DNA of 38,979 nucleotides from Komagataeibacter melomenusus. GTDB lineage: Bacteria; Pseudomonadota; Alphaproteobacteria; Acetobacterales; Acetobacteraceae. The position numbers and the translations under genes were made by a program. The number at the start of each line of letters is the position of its first letter. Positions within the stretch are counted from its first letter, which is position 1. Of this stretch, positions 11,554 through 19,781 are shown in pieces. The DNA lies in contig NZ_JABJWC010000033.1 of NCBI RefSeq assembly GCF_013155395.1, forward strand, positions 1-38,979, in the 5' to 3' direction. The notes beneath the pieces were generated by a model. That model did not search any database. It was not told the origin of the DNA and was given only the letters and a program-made list of their open reading frames with translations.

Positions 11554-12876
11554 TCAGCCCTGCAGTTTCGCGATAAGGGCCAGCGCGCCTTCTACCGTCT
11601 CCTCGGTGCGCTCACCGGTGCGCCGGTTCTTGACCTCCACCTTGCCTTCCTTGGCACCCCGCGGGCCGACAATGAGCTGCCACGGGTGGCCCATCAGGTC
11701 GGCATCGGCAAACTTGGCCCCTGCCCGCTCGGCACGATCATCATACAGCAGGGCGCGGGGTGCGGTGCCATAAAGCTGCTCGCACAGCGCATCGCACTGG
11801 GCATCGCCATTCTTGAGGTTGATGATGACCGCCTTGAAAGGCGCTACGGATTGAGGCCAGATGATGCCGTTTTCATCATGGCTGGCCTCGATGATGGCCG
11901 CGACAAGGCGCGAGACGCCAATGCCGTAGGAGCCCATCTCGGGGTAGAGCGGCGCGCCATCGGGGCCGCTGACCGCAATATCCATCGACTGGGTGTATTT
12001 GCGCCCGAAGTTGAAGATATGCCCCACCTCGATGCCACGCCCCTCGCGCTGGCGGTCGGCGGGCACTTCGGCCCAGGCGGCGGCGTCATGCATCTCGTCG
12101 GTGGCGGCATAGAACGAGGTCATGCGGGTGAAGAATTTCTCCAGCGAGGCGCGGTCAGCGGTGTCCACGGCCTCGGCCAGCCAGTCCTGATCCTCGAGCG
12201 CGCTGTCAAAGAACACGCCGCTCTCGCCCGTGGGGGCAAGGATGAGGAACTCATGGCTCAGTTCGCCACCAATCGGCCCGGTATCGGCCCGCATGGGGAT
12301 GGCGCGCACGCCAAGGCGCTGGAAGGTGCGCAGGTAGGCCAGCATCATGCGGCGATAGGTATCAACCGCCGAGGCCGTATCGAGGTCGAAGCTGTAGCCG
12401 TCCTTCATGTAGAACTCGCGGCCACGCATCACGCCAAAGCGGGGGCGCACCTCATCGCGGAACTTCCACTGGATCTGGTAGAGAACCTGCGGCAGTTCCT
12501 TGTAGGACTTGACCACCTGCCCGAAGATATCGGTAATCATTTCCTCATTGGTCGGGCCGAACAGCATGTCGCGCTCGTGGCGGTCGCGGATGCGCAGCAT
12601 CTCGGGGCCGTAGTCATCATACCGGCCCGAGCGCTTCCACAACTCGGCGGACTGCATGGTGGGCATCAGCACTTCCTGCGCGCCGGCTGCATCCTGCTCC
12701 TCGCGCACGATGTTGGCGATGTTCTCCAGCACGCGCAGGCCAGCGGGCAGCCAGGCATAGATGCCGGCCGATGTCTGGCGAATCATGCCCGCGCGCAGCA
12801 TGAGCCGGTGCGAGGTGATCTGGGCCTCGGCCGGATTTTCCTTGAGGGTCGGCAGAAAACTGCGGGACAGACGCAT
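11554..12876 (-). CDS. proS: Prolyl-tRNA synthetase, short type without editing insertion
   Basis: The 440-aa product charges tRNA-Pro. It is a class II synthetase: motif 1 near [19 protein letters not shown], motif 2 near [22 protein letters not shown], and motif 3 toward [16 protein letters not shown], followed by the anticodon-binding domain. It is far shorter than the E. coli enzyme because the INS editing domain is missing. This is normal for alphaproteobacterial ProS, where mischarged Ala-tRNA-Pro is usually cleared in trans. The ATG at 12876 has AAGG about 11 bases upstream and gives the canonical [19 protein letters not shown] start. It heads a probable proS-lolC-lolD unit. The promoter should lie in 12877-13117. 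Confidence 0.97.
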   Translation of the reverse strand: MRLSRSFLPTLKENPAEAQITSHRLMLRAGMIRQTSAGIYAWLPAGLRVLENIANIVREEQDAAGAQEVLMPTMQSAELWKRSGRYDDYGPEMLRIRDRHERDMLFGPTNEEMITDIFGQVVKSYKELPQVLYQIQWKFRDEVRPRFGVMRGREFYMKDGYSFDLDTASAVDTYRRMMLAYLRTFQRLGVRAIPMRADTGPIGGELSHEFLILAPTGESGVFFDSALEDQDWLAEAVDTADRASLEKFFTRMTSFYAATDEMHDAAAWAEVPADRQREGRGIEVGHIFNFGRKYTQSMDIAVSGPDGAPLYPEMGSYGIGVSRLVAAIIEASHDENGIIWPQSVAPFKAVIINLKNGDAQCDALCEQLYGTAPRALLYDDRAERAGAKFADADLMGHPWQLIVGPRGAKEGKVEVKNRRTGERTEETVEGALALIAKLQG

Positions 12877-13117
12877 ATCCGTATGAACCTTGACGTATGA
12901 GAACCGATGATGCTGCGGACCCTAGACCAATCGCAACGCCCGTGGAATGGGGCATGTGCACCCGATGCCCACCCACATTACACTCAAGCGTGATGCAACA
13001 GGGCCGCCTGGGCGTAAACATCCGCGTGAGCAGGCATGGTCGGACGCGTCCGGTGGGCGTATGGTGCCCACACAAATCGGGTTGCACGAAAGCCGCCGGG
13101 TTTAGGGAAAACGTACC
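12877..13117. other. proS upstream region
   Basis: This 241-base stretch lies between the rnj terminator and proS. It must hold the promoter of proS-lolC-lolD, but I see no confident -35/-10 pair. No coding frame or RNA fold was recognised. In particular there is no visible T-box-like specifier stem. Confidence 0.4.
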
Positions 13118-13159
13118 AAAAAAATAATGGCAGGAAACGGGCCACCCGTTCCCTGCCAT
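13118..13159 (-). terminator. Intrinsic terminator downstream of rnj
   Basis: ATGGCAGG (13127-13134) pairs with CCTGCCAT (13152-13159), and AACGGG pairs with CCCGTT inside it across one mismatch, giving a stem of about 14 base pairs. Seven A at 13118-13124 form the U-tract on the minus strand. It lies about 170 bases beyond the rnj stop, so the rnj transcript would include the composite palindrome at 13221-13301. Confidence 0.75.
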
Positions 13160-13220
13160 AAATATTTGCGCCGTGCTGCCAGCATCAGGGACTATCTGAA
13201 CAGTCAGCCTGAAATCATAA

Positions 13221-13301
13221 AAAAGTTTTTGGTGAAGCTTTTTTCAAAAAGCTTCGAAGGACGCCGCCTTTTTTGAAAAAAGGCGGCACCCAAAAACTTT
13301 T
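13221..13301. repeat. Composite palindrome able to form a three-way junction
   Basis: Three nested inverted repeats are directly visible. The outer arms AAAAGTTTTTGG (13221-13232) and CCAAAAACTTTT (13290-13301) match over 12 of 12 bases. Between them stand two further hairpins: GAAGCTTTTT/AAAAAGCTTC (13234-13243/13246-13255, 10 bp) and GCCGCCTTTTTT/AAAAAAGGCGGC (13263-13274/13276-13287, 12 bp, one-base loop). Folded, this is a cloverleaf-like or cruciform element. I recall similar sequences scattered between genes in Komagataeibacter, so it is probably a dispersed REP-like repeat. The number of copies cannot be seen here. It lies in the rnj 3' untranslated region. Confidence 0.75.
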
Positions 13302-13328
13302 ATCAACGATTTGTTTTTAAACAGGTTT

Positions 13329-14972
13329 TCAGACGCGCAGCAGATGCACATCCACCAGCGGGCGCTTTTGCAGCTTGCGGCCAAGTGCCCGGCGCAGCGC
13401 GGTCTTGGCGGCTTCGCGGAAGGTGGTGTCGTTCTCGCGCAGTTCATCGGGAATTTCATCGAGCGCATTGCCGAATTCTTCCGTCACGCGCGCGGTCTCG
13501 GGGTCTTCGGCATCGAGCAGGCCGGGAGCACTCACCTTCGGGTCGCCAATCAGGTAGCCCTCGTCATCGACCGCAAAGCTGCCCAGCACCATGCCATTGA
13601 ACAGCATGCGCCGCCGTGCCGAGAGCACGCCGCCATTCATGGGCAGGATGCGACCGCCATCAAGCACCAGCCGCCCGGTGGGCGCGGTATCGCCAATTTC
13701 CACACCATCGCTGCGGATGTCGAGAATATCGCCATCCTCAAGCAGCACCGGCTCGATGTTGAGTTCCTGCGCAATGGCGGCATTGGCGGTCAGGTGACGC
13801 CACTCGCCATGCACGGGAATGAGGAAGCGCGGGCGCACGAGGTCATAGAGCCTGCGCACGTCGCCGCCCGTGGCATGGCCGGACACGTGCACGAGGTGGT
13901 CCTTGTCGGTAATGACATGCACGCCGCGCCGGGTCAGGTTGTCCTGCACCTGGATGACGGCCTGCTCGTTACCGGGAATCATGCGGCTGCTGTAGATGAC
14001 CGTATCCCCCTCGCCGAGCGAGATGTTGGGATGCGTGTCGGATGCGATGCGCGACAGCGCCGAGCGCGGCTCGCCCTGGCTGCCGGTCACGATCAGCATG
14101 ATCTGGCTGTCCGGCACCGAATTGGCATCCTGCTCGGACAGGAAGTTCGGCACATCGGACAGGTAGCCACATTCGCGCGCCGCAACCTCGAGGTTGCGCA
14201 GGCTGCGCCCTACCACGGCCACGCGGCGGCCTGCGGCCTGTGCCGCCTTGGCCAGCGTTTCCACCCGCGCCACGTTGCTGGCAAAGCAGGTGACCGCAAT
14301 GCGGCCTTCAAGCGAGGCGATGAGGCGGATCATCTCGCGCCGCACATCGGCTTCCGATGCGGAAGGCCCTTCGGTGCGCACGTTGGTGCTGTCGCACACC
14401 ATGGCCAGCACACCCTCGCGGCCCAGTTCGGCAAAGGTTTCGAGGTCGGTCGGCGGGCCCACCTGCGGGTCGGGGTCGATCTTCCAGTCACCGGTGTGGA
14501 TGATGATGCCCTGCGGCGTGCGCAGCACCAGCGACTGTGATTCCGGCACCGAATGCGTGACCGAGACAAAACGCAGGTCGAACGGCCCCACGTTGAATGC
14601 CCCGCCGGGCGCGATCACGTGAATGGGCACCTGCTGCACAAGCCCGGCCTCGCCCAGCTTGCGGCGCAGCACGGCGGCGGCAAACGGCGTGACATAGACC
14701 GGGCAGCCAAGCTGCGGCCACAGATGGGCGATGGCGCCGAGATGGTCCTCATGCGCGTGGGTCACGACCAGGCCGGCCAGCGCCTTGCGGCGCTCGGCGA
14801 TGAACACGGGGTCGGGCAGGATGATCTCGGCCTCGGGCGTGTCATTGCCGCTGAAACCGATGCCGCAATCGACCGCAAGCCACGTGTCGCCCTGGCGGTA
14901 GAGATTGAGGTTCATGCCGATTTCGCCGGTTCCGCCCAGCGGAAGGAAAGAAACGCCTGTCATGTCATTCAT
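13329..14972 (-). CDS. rnj: Ribonuclease J
   Basis: The 547-aa product is a metallo-beta-lactamase/beta-CASP ribonuclease with 5'-to-3' exo- and endonuclease activity in rRNA maturation and mRNA decay. The metal-binding motif HAHEDH is at residues 72-77. Further metal ligands follow in IHTGDWKIDPDP. The beta-CASP part contains GSQGEPRSALSRIA and VSGHATGGD, and the C-terminal His motif is VHGEWRH. The ATG at 14972 has AGGA seven bases upstream; MTGVSF three codons later is an alternative. Length is typical. The gene stands alone between a structured region and its terminator at 13118-13159. RNase J with an RhlE-type helicase elsewhere in the window suggests both take part in RNA turnover, but no direct link is shown. 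Confidence 0.96.
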   Translation of the reverse strand: MNDMTGVSFLPLGGTGEIGMNLNLYRQGDTWLAVDCGIGFSGNDTPEAEIILPDPVFIAERRKALAGLVVTHAHEDHLGAIAHLWPQLGCPVYVTPFAAAVLRRKLGEAGLVQQVPIHVIAPGGAFNVGPFDLRFVSVTHSVPESQSLVLRTPQGIIIHTGDWKIDPDPQVGPPTDLETFAELGREGVLAMVCDSTNVRTEGPSASEADVRREMIRLIASLEGRIAVTCFASNVARVETLAKAAQAAGRRVAVVGRSLRNLEVAARECGYLSDVPNFLSEQDANSVPDSQIMLIVTGSQGEPRSALSRIASDTHPNISLGEGDTVIYSSRMIPGNEQAVIQVQDNLTRRGVHVITDKDHLVHVSGHATGGDVRRLYDLVRPRFLIPVHGEWRHLTANAAIAQELNIEPVLLEDGDILDIRSDGVEIGDTAPTGRLVLDGGRILPMNGGVLSARRRMLFNGMVLGSFAVDDEGYLIGDPKVSAPGLLDAEDPETARVTEEFGNALDEIPDELRENDTTFREAAKTALRRALGRKLQKRPLVDVHLLRV

Positions 14973-15270
14973 TAAAAGGTCCTGTTAGCAAGATATCACG
15001 GGGTGGAAGATGCGTTTGAAGAAAGGGCCCGGAACGCCTGTTCCGTGCCGGTTTGCCTGTCCTGTTGTCAGCCCGGTCGGGGCCAAGATCCTGTCTGTCG
15101 CCATAGGCTGGCTGCGTGCGCGCCCTGCCTCGCCCGGTGGAACCAGCGCATTTCCCGCCCGGAAAATGGCGTTCGACACCGCACCGAAACAAAACGACGC
15201 ACGATTAATTCATGCAAGGGATTATCATGTAATCCCCCTGACTTAAATCTCTTTCCGCAATCGGGGCGGA
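14973..15270. other. Gap between birA and rnj, no recognised gene
   Basis: These 298 bases contain a perfect seven-base-pair hairpin GGGATTA/TAATCCC (15218-15224/15230-15236) just downstream of birA on the minus strand, without a U-tract. A minus-strand frame at 14985-15179 (64 codons, begins MSNAIFRAGN) has no convincing coding pattern. In many alphaproteobacteria coaX (type III pantothenate kinase) lies here; none of its motifs is present. The rnj promoter should lie in this gap. Confidence 0.5.
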
Positions 15271-16062
15271 TTATTCTTGCCTGCCACCCGCCATCAGCAC
15301 CTCGCCCGTCACCACCTGCCGGGGGCCTGCGGGGGTGTCGAGCAGCAGGATTCCGTCATCCGCCAGCCCGGCAAACGTGCCGCTGAAGGCCCGGTTGCCT
15401 GCCACGACATGCAGCTTGGTGCCCGGCGGGTGGGCACGCGCCAGCCACGCCGCGCGTATGGCGCCAAAACCCCCTGCCTCATGGCATTCCAGCCAGGCGT
15501 CAAGGGCGCACAGCACGGCGCGCGCCATGTCCGGCGGGCTGACTGTCACGCCACATTCGGCCAGGCAGGCCAGTTCGCGGCCTTCTATGCGCGGAGCGGC
15601 GGCGAGGTTGGCCCCGATGCCGATCACCTGCCACGGGCCTGCCTCGCTGCTCCCGGTCTCGATCAGGATGCCCGCCATCTTGCGCCCGTGCAGCAGCAGG
15701 TCATTGGGCCATTTGAGTTCAAGCGCGCCCGGTTCAGGCATAAAACCCGCCACGGCGTCATGCAGCGCAAGCCCCGCAATGAACGGCCACAGCCCCACCG
15801 GCACGAAAGCCCCCTGCCCCGCCAGCATGACCGACAGCGCCAGGTTGCCACCCGGATCACGCCATTCGCGCCCCCGGCTGCCACGCCCGGCTGTCTGTTC
15901 AAGGGCGAGCACGGCAAGCCCGTCGCGCCCCTGCCCCGCCGCCAGCATGTCCTTGCACAGGTCGGATGTAGAACCCAGCCTGTCATGCACCTGCAACGGC
16001 CATGCACGCCCCCCGCTGCGGGGAATGCTCATGGTGCGGAAAGCAGAGGGGCTATGGGTCAT
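15271..16062 (-). CDS. birA: Biotin--[acetyl-CoA-carboxylase] ligase
   Basis: The 263-aa product attaches biotin through biotinyl-5'-AMP to the carrier protein of acetyl-CoA carboxylase. The biotin/ATP-binding loop GRGSRGREW, the SxxGNLALS-type strand (DPGGNLALSVML) and the KWPNDLLL motif are all present. The small C-terminal domain is also visible (GTFAGLADDGILLLDT). It lacks the N-terminal helix-turn-helix of the E. coli protein, so it is a monofunctional ligase and not a repressor. The ATG at 16062 lies three bases after the nuoN stop, so birA is the last gene of the complex I operon, an order common in alphaproteobacteria. An internal ATG at 16032 is an alternative start. Confidence 0.93.
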   Translation of the reverse strand: MTHSPSAFRTMSIPRSGGRAWPLQVHDRLGSTSDLCKDMLAAGQGRDGLAVLALEQTAGRGSRGREWRDPGGNLALSVMLAGQGAFVPVGLWPFIAGLALHDAVAGFMPEPGALELKWPNDLLLHGRKMAGILIETGSSEAGPWQVIGIGANLAAAPRIEGRELACLAECGVTVSPPDMARAVLCALDAWLECHEAGGFGAIRAAWLARAHPPGTKLHVVAGNRAFSGTFAGLADDGILLLDTPAGPRQVVTGEVLMAGGRQE

Positions 16063-16065
16063 GAA

Positions 16066-17490
16066 CTACCTGAACAATGCAGCCGCCGCCGCCTGTGCTG
16101 CCGTGGCCACCGGGCCGAGTGCCACGATGAAGAACACGGTCACCAGCCCCATGCCGACGGACACGAACGAGACCGAAACCGGCGCGCGGTCCAGCGCCGG
16201 GGCGGCGGCATCGAAAAACATGATCTTGACGATGCGTATATAATAATATGCCCCGATCACGCTACTGATGATACCGATGGCCGCCAGCCCGTAAAGCTGC
16301 GCGTTGATCGCGGCATAGAACACCATCAGCTTGCCAAAGAAGCCCGCCAGCGGCGGCGCGCCTGCCATGGAGAACATGAACACCGCCATGGCCAGCGCCA
16401 TGCCTGGGTCGCTGCGGCCCAGCCCGGCAAGGTCGCTGATGCGGCTGACCGCACGGCCCTTGCGCCGCATGGCCACGATGCCCGCAAACGCACCCACGTT
16501 CATGAACAGATACGTCACCAGATAGACCAGCGTGCCGCGCGTGCCCTCCGCCGTGCCCGCCGCAAGCCCGATCATGGCGTAACCCATATGCCCGATGGAG
16601 GAATAGGCCATCAGCCGCTTGATGTTGCCCTGCGGAATGGCAGCCAGTGCGCCAAACACCATTGATGCCGCCGAGACCACCTCGATCAGCAACTGCCACT
16701 GGTGCGCCATGGAGCCGAACGGCCCGGCCATGACCCGCAGCAGCACGGCAAAGGCCGCGATCTTGGGCGCGCCCGCCATGTAGGCGGTAACCGAGGTGGG
16801 GGCACCCTGGTACACATCCGGCGTCCACATATGGAACGGCACCATGGACAGCTTGAAGCACAGCCCCACCAGCACGAACACGATGCCCACCATCAGCCCC
16901 GCGGGCAGCACGGCGCTGCCGCGTACCGCCTGCTGCAACCCGGCATAGTCCAGCGTGCCCGCAAACCCGTAGGCCAGCGAGATGCCATAAAGCAGGATGC
17001 CCGAGGCCAGCGAGCCGAGTACGAAGTATTTCAGCCCCGCCTCCGCCGCCGTCACCTGATCGCGCGCGAATGCGCACAGGATGTAGATGGACAGCGAGGA
17101 GAGTTCGAGCCCCACGAACAGCGTCATGAGATTACCCGATGAGGCCATGATCATGGCGCCAAGGGTCGAGAACAGCACCAGCACGGGGAACTCGAACTTG
17201 TCGATTTCCATCTCGCGCGCATAGCCAATGCCCAGCACCAGCGAGAGAGCCGCCCCCGCCAGCGCCAGTACCTTCATAAAGCGCGCAAAGCCATCATTGA
17301 TGAAGACATGGCTGTAACCCGTGCCATCGGGCGAGAGCACCACGAGGGCCGCCGTCACCACCAGGGCGAACAGCGTCATCATGGTGCATGAAAAGAAAGC
17401 CTGACCGCGCTTTTGCATCACCCCGGCCAGCAGGATGACCAGCCCGGACAGGGCCAGCACGATTTCGGGCAGAGCAAGTGTCCAGTTCAT
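16066..17490 (-). CDS. nuoN: NADH-quinone oxidoreductase subunit N
   Basis: The 474-aa product is the antiporter-like ND2 subunit of complex I, with about 14 membrane helices. It pumps one proton per cycle and sits next to the NuoA/J/K connection. It is clearly NuoN and not NuoM: it begins MNWTLALPEIVLALSG and carries the ND2 blocks VGLELSSLSIYILCAFARD and LKYFVLGSLASGILLYG, and later SSIGHMGYAMIGLAAG. The start has AGGG eight bases upstream, within the short gap after nuoL. Length is typical. What is odd is the neighbour: in the usual operon nuoM stands between nuoL and nuoN, while here only 25 bases do. birA follows three bases after the stop. Confidence 0.96.
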   Translation of the reverse strand: MNWTLALPEIVLALSGLVILLAGVMQKRGQAFFSCTMMTLFALVVTAALVVLSPDGTGYSHVFINDGFARFMKVLALAGAALSLVLGIGYAREMEIDKFEFPVLVLFSTLGAMIMASSGNLMTLFVGLELSSLSIYILCAFARDQVTAAEAGLKYFVLGSLASGILLYGISLAYGFAGTLDYAGLQQAVRGSAVLPAGLMVGIVFVLVGLCFKLSMVPFHMWTPDVYQGAPTSVTAYMAGAPKIAAFAVLLRVMAGPFGSMAHQWQLLIEVVSAASMVFGALAAIPQGNIKRLMAYSSIGHMGYAMIGLAAGTAEGTRGTLVYLVTYLFMNVGAFAGIVAMRRKGRAVSRISDLAGLGRSDPGMALAMAVFMFSMAGAPPLAGFFGKLMVFYAAINAQLYGLAAIGIISSVIGAYYYIRIVKIMFFDAAAPALDRAPVSVSFVSVGMGLVTVFFIVALGPVATAAQAAAAALFR

Positions 17491-17507
17491 TGGTTTGACC
17501 CTGACAT
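17487..17507 (-). other. Mini-frame at the site where nuoM is expected
   Basis: In the 25-base nuoL-nuoN gap, the minus strand reads ATG TCA GGG TCA AAC CAA TGA. The TGA overlaps the ATG of nuoN (AATGA). It has no Shine-Dalgarno of its own. It could be chance, a coupling peptide, or a scar that keeps the first and last codons of a lost nuoM. The last reading is speculation. Confidence 0.3.
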
Positions 17508-17515
17508 CCGTGGGG

Positions 17516-19453
17516 TTAGCTTGCGAACAGGATGGTGGTCAGCAGCACCACCAGCCCGATCAGCATGGAAAAGGCATAGACCGCCATCGACCCGGTCTGC
17601 ACCCGCACGGCCTGGCCTGCGCTGCCTGCGGTCAGCCTGGCCAGCCCCTCGGGTATGCCTTCGATAACGCCTTCGTCAGCGCCCTTCCACAACAGGCGCG
17701 CCAGCGCGCGGTAGGGGCGCACGAATATGGCGCCGTACACCTCATCGAAATACCATTTGTTGAGCAGGAACAGGTAAAGCGGGCGCAGGCTGCGCGCCAG
17801 CGTGGCCGGAATGCCGGGGCTTGCGATATAGCACAGATAGGCCACCGCAATGCCCGCAACACCTGCAAAGGTGGGCACCAGCGCAATCAGGCCCGGTGTC
17901 TGTTCAAGGCGCTCCATGATGTCATGCCCCGGCAGGCTGGCAATCGCCCCACCCCAGAACCCGGCCTGGTTGGCGCCTATATAGAACGGCGCCAGCACCA
18001 CGCCCGCCAGCACGGCGCCGACCGACAGGACGGCCAGCGGCACCATCATGGAAGGCGGGCTTTCATGCGCGCCCTCATTGAGATGAAGGTCACGCGGCTG
18101 GCCATGAAACACCAGGAAGATCAGCCGCCAGCTATACAGCGCGGTCAGGAAGGCTGTGATGCAGCCCATGACCCAGCCATAATGGCCCATGGCGGAACCC
18201 GACATCCACGCGGCTTCCTCAATAGCATCCTTCGACCAGTAACCCGCGAACGGGAAGATACCGGCCAGTGCGAGGCTGCCGATCCACATGGCGGCGTAGG
18301 TATAGGGGATCTTCCGCCACAGCCCGCCCATGCGGAACATGTCCTGCTCGTCATGCACGGCATGGATCACGCAGCCTGCCCCAAGGAACAGCAGCGCCTT
18401 GAAGAAGGCATGCGTGGTGAGGTGGAACATCGAGGCCTGGTACGCCCCCACGCCAACAGCCACGAACATGTAGCCAAGCTGCGAGCAGGTGGAATAGGCG
18501 ATGGTGCGCTTGATGTCGGGCTGCACCAGCCCCACGGTGGCGGCGAAGAAACTGGTGGTGCCGCCGATCAGGATGATCAGGTCACGGGTGACGGGGGCGA
18601 GTTCCACCAGCGGCGACATGCGCACCATCAGGAAAACGCCCGCCGTGACCATGGTGGCCGCGTGGATCAGGGCGGAAACCGGGGTCGGACCTTCCATCGC
18701 ATCAGGCAGCCAGGTGTGCAGGAACAGTTGCGCCGACTTGCCCATGGCACCGATGAACAGCAGGGTCGCGATCACCTCCAGCAGCGGGTGCGTACCGAAA
18801 AGCTGGAACGTGTCATGCACATGGTAGGGAATGGCGGCGAAGATCGCATCATACGACACGCTGCCCAGCCGGATGTAGATGAGCGAGATGCCGACAAGGA
18901 AGAACAGGTCGGCGATGCGGTTGACCACGAACGCCTTGATGGCCGCGGCACAGGCCGCAGGGCGGTCATACCAGTAGCCGATCAGCAGGTAGCTCGCGAG
19001 CCCCACCCCTTCCCAGCCAAAGAAGAGCTGGAGCAGGTTGTCGGACGTGACCAGCATGAGCATGGCGAAGGTGAACAGCGAGAGATAGGCGAAGAAGCGA
19101 TACACCGGCTGCGCCTCATGCGCCATGTAGCCCACGCTGTACACATGCACCAGCACCGACACGGTCGTGACCATGGCCACCACGCTGACCGAGAGCATGT
19201 CCATGCGCAGCTGCCAGTCGGCCGCGAAGCCCGCTGCGTGGATCCAGTCCGCCACGGGCACGACAATCGGGTTCACGCCCCCCATCTCGAAGCCCAGCAC
19301 GCCAATGGCGGACAGCGCCGCGCACAGCATGAGGGCGATGGTGGTGAACCGCGCAGCCCCGTCACCCATCAGGCGGCCAAAGCCACCAGCGACCAGAAAC
19401 CCGATCAGGGGCGCGAAAACCGCGACTTCAAACAGGAAGGATGCCGCCTGCAT
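17516..19453 (-). CDS. nuoL: NADH-quinone oxidoreductase subunit L
   Basis: The 645-aa product is the distal antiporter-like ND5 subunit of complex I. Family blocks in order: an N-terminal helix MQAASFLFEVAVFAPLIG, then SVGYMAHE, the core FFGWEGVGLASYLLIGYWY, KAFVVNRIADLFFLVG, LHTWLPDAMEGPTPVSALIH and TTHAFFKALLFLGAG. The C-terminal FLLNKWYFDEVYG and a final hydrophobic segment belong to the lateral helix that runs along NuoM and NuoN and clamps the membrane arm. The C-terminus is normal, so nuoL is not a NuoL-NuoM fusion and is not truncated. A NuoL with an intact lateral helix but no nuoM beside it is unexpected. The start is four bases after the nuoK stop. Confidence 0.97.
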   Translation of the reverse strand: MQAASFLFEVAVFAPLIGFLVAGGFGRLMGDGAARFTTIALMLCAALSAIGVLGFEMGGVNPIVVPVADWIHAAGFAADWQLRMDMLSVSVVAMVTTVSVLVHVYSVGYMAHEAQPVYRFFAYLSLFTFAMLMLVTSDNLLQLFFGWEGVGLASYLLIGYWYDRPAACAAAIKAFVVNRIADLFFLVGISLIYIRLGSVSYDAIFAAIPYHVHDTFQLFGTHPLLEVIATLLFIGAMGKSAQLFLHTWLPDAMEGPTPVSALIHAATMVTAGVFLMVRMSPLVELAPVTRDLIILIGGTTSFFAATVGLVQPDIKRTIAYSTCSQLGYMFVAVGVGAYQASMFHLTTHAFFKALLFLGAGCVIHAVHDEQDMFRMGGLWRKIPYTYAAMWIGSLALAGIFPFAGYWSKDAIEEAAWMSGSAMGHYGWVMGCITAFLTALYSWRLIFLVFHGQPRDLHLNEGAHESPPSMMVPLAVLSVGAVLAGVVLAPFYIGANQAGFWGGAIASLPGHDIMERLEQTPGLIALVPTFAGVAGIAVAYLCYIASPGIPATLARSLRPLYLFLLNKWYFDEVYGAIFVRPYRALARLLWKGADEGVIEGIPEGLARLTAGSAGQAVRVQTGSMAVYAFSMLIGLVVLLTTILFAS

Positions 19454-19457
19454 TTCC

Positions 19458-19781
19458 CTACCCCTTCATCATCGTAATATCGTCGACTTCAATCGAGCCG
19501 CGATTGCGGAAATACACCGTGACAATGGCCAGCCCGATGGCGGATTCCGCCGCCGCGATGGTCAGCACGAACAGGGTCATCACCTGCCCCGACAGGTCGC
19601 CGGTCGCAGCCGAGAACGCCACGAAATTGATATTGGCCGAAAGCAGGATCAGTTCGATCGACATCAGGATGATGATGACGTTCTTGCGGTTGAGAAAAAT
19701 GCCGAACACCCCAAGCACCAGCAGGATCGCGCCAATGCCCAGGTAGGGTGTCAGGCCGATGGCCTCAATCGGGCTATTCAT
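19458..19781 (-). CDS. nuoK: NADH-quinone oxidoreductase subunit K
   Basis: The 107-aa product is the small ND4L membrane subunit with three helices. It starts [20 protein letters not shown]. Two conserved membrane glutamates of the proton path are visible, in [15 protein letters not shown] and in [13 protein letters not shown]. The ATG at 19781 overlaps the nuoJ stop by eight bases (ATGAATAG), which shows translational coupling. An upstream start at 19802 would add seven residues inside nuoJ and is unlikely. Length is exactly typical. Confidence 0.96.
   Translation of the reverse strand: MNSPIEAIGLTPYLGIGAILLVLGVFGIFLNRKNVIIILMSIELILLSANINFVAFSAATGDLSGQVMTLFVLTIAAAESAIGLAIVTVYFRNRGSIEVDDITMMKG

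Noticed and set aside
14985-15179. Small minus-strand gene of 64 codons between birA and rnj
   Set aside because: No convincing ribosome site, no known family, and other frames are also open in this G+C-rich stretch.
17516-19453. NuoL as a fusion of NuoL and NuoM that would explain the missing nuoM
   Set aside because: Its length and both termini, including the lateral-helix region, are those of a single normal NuoL.
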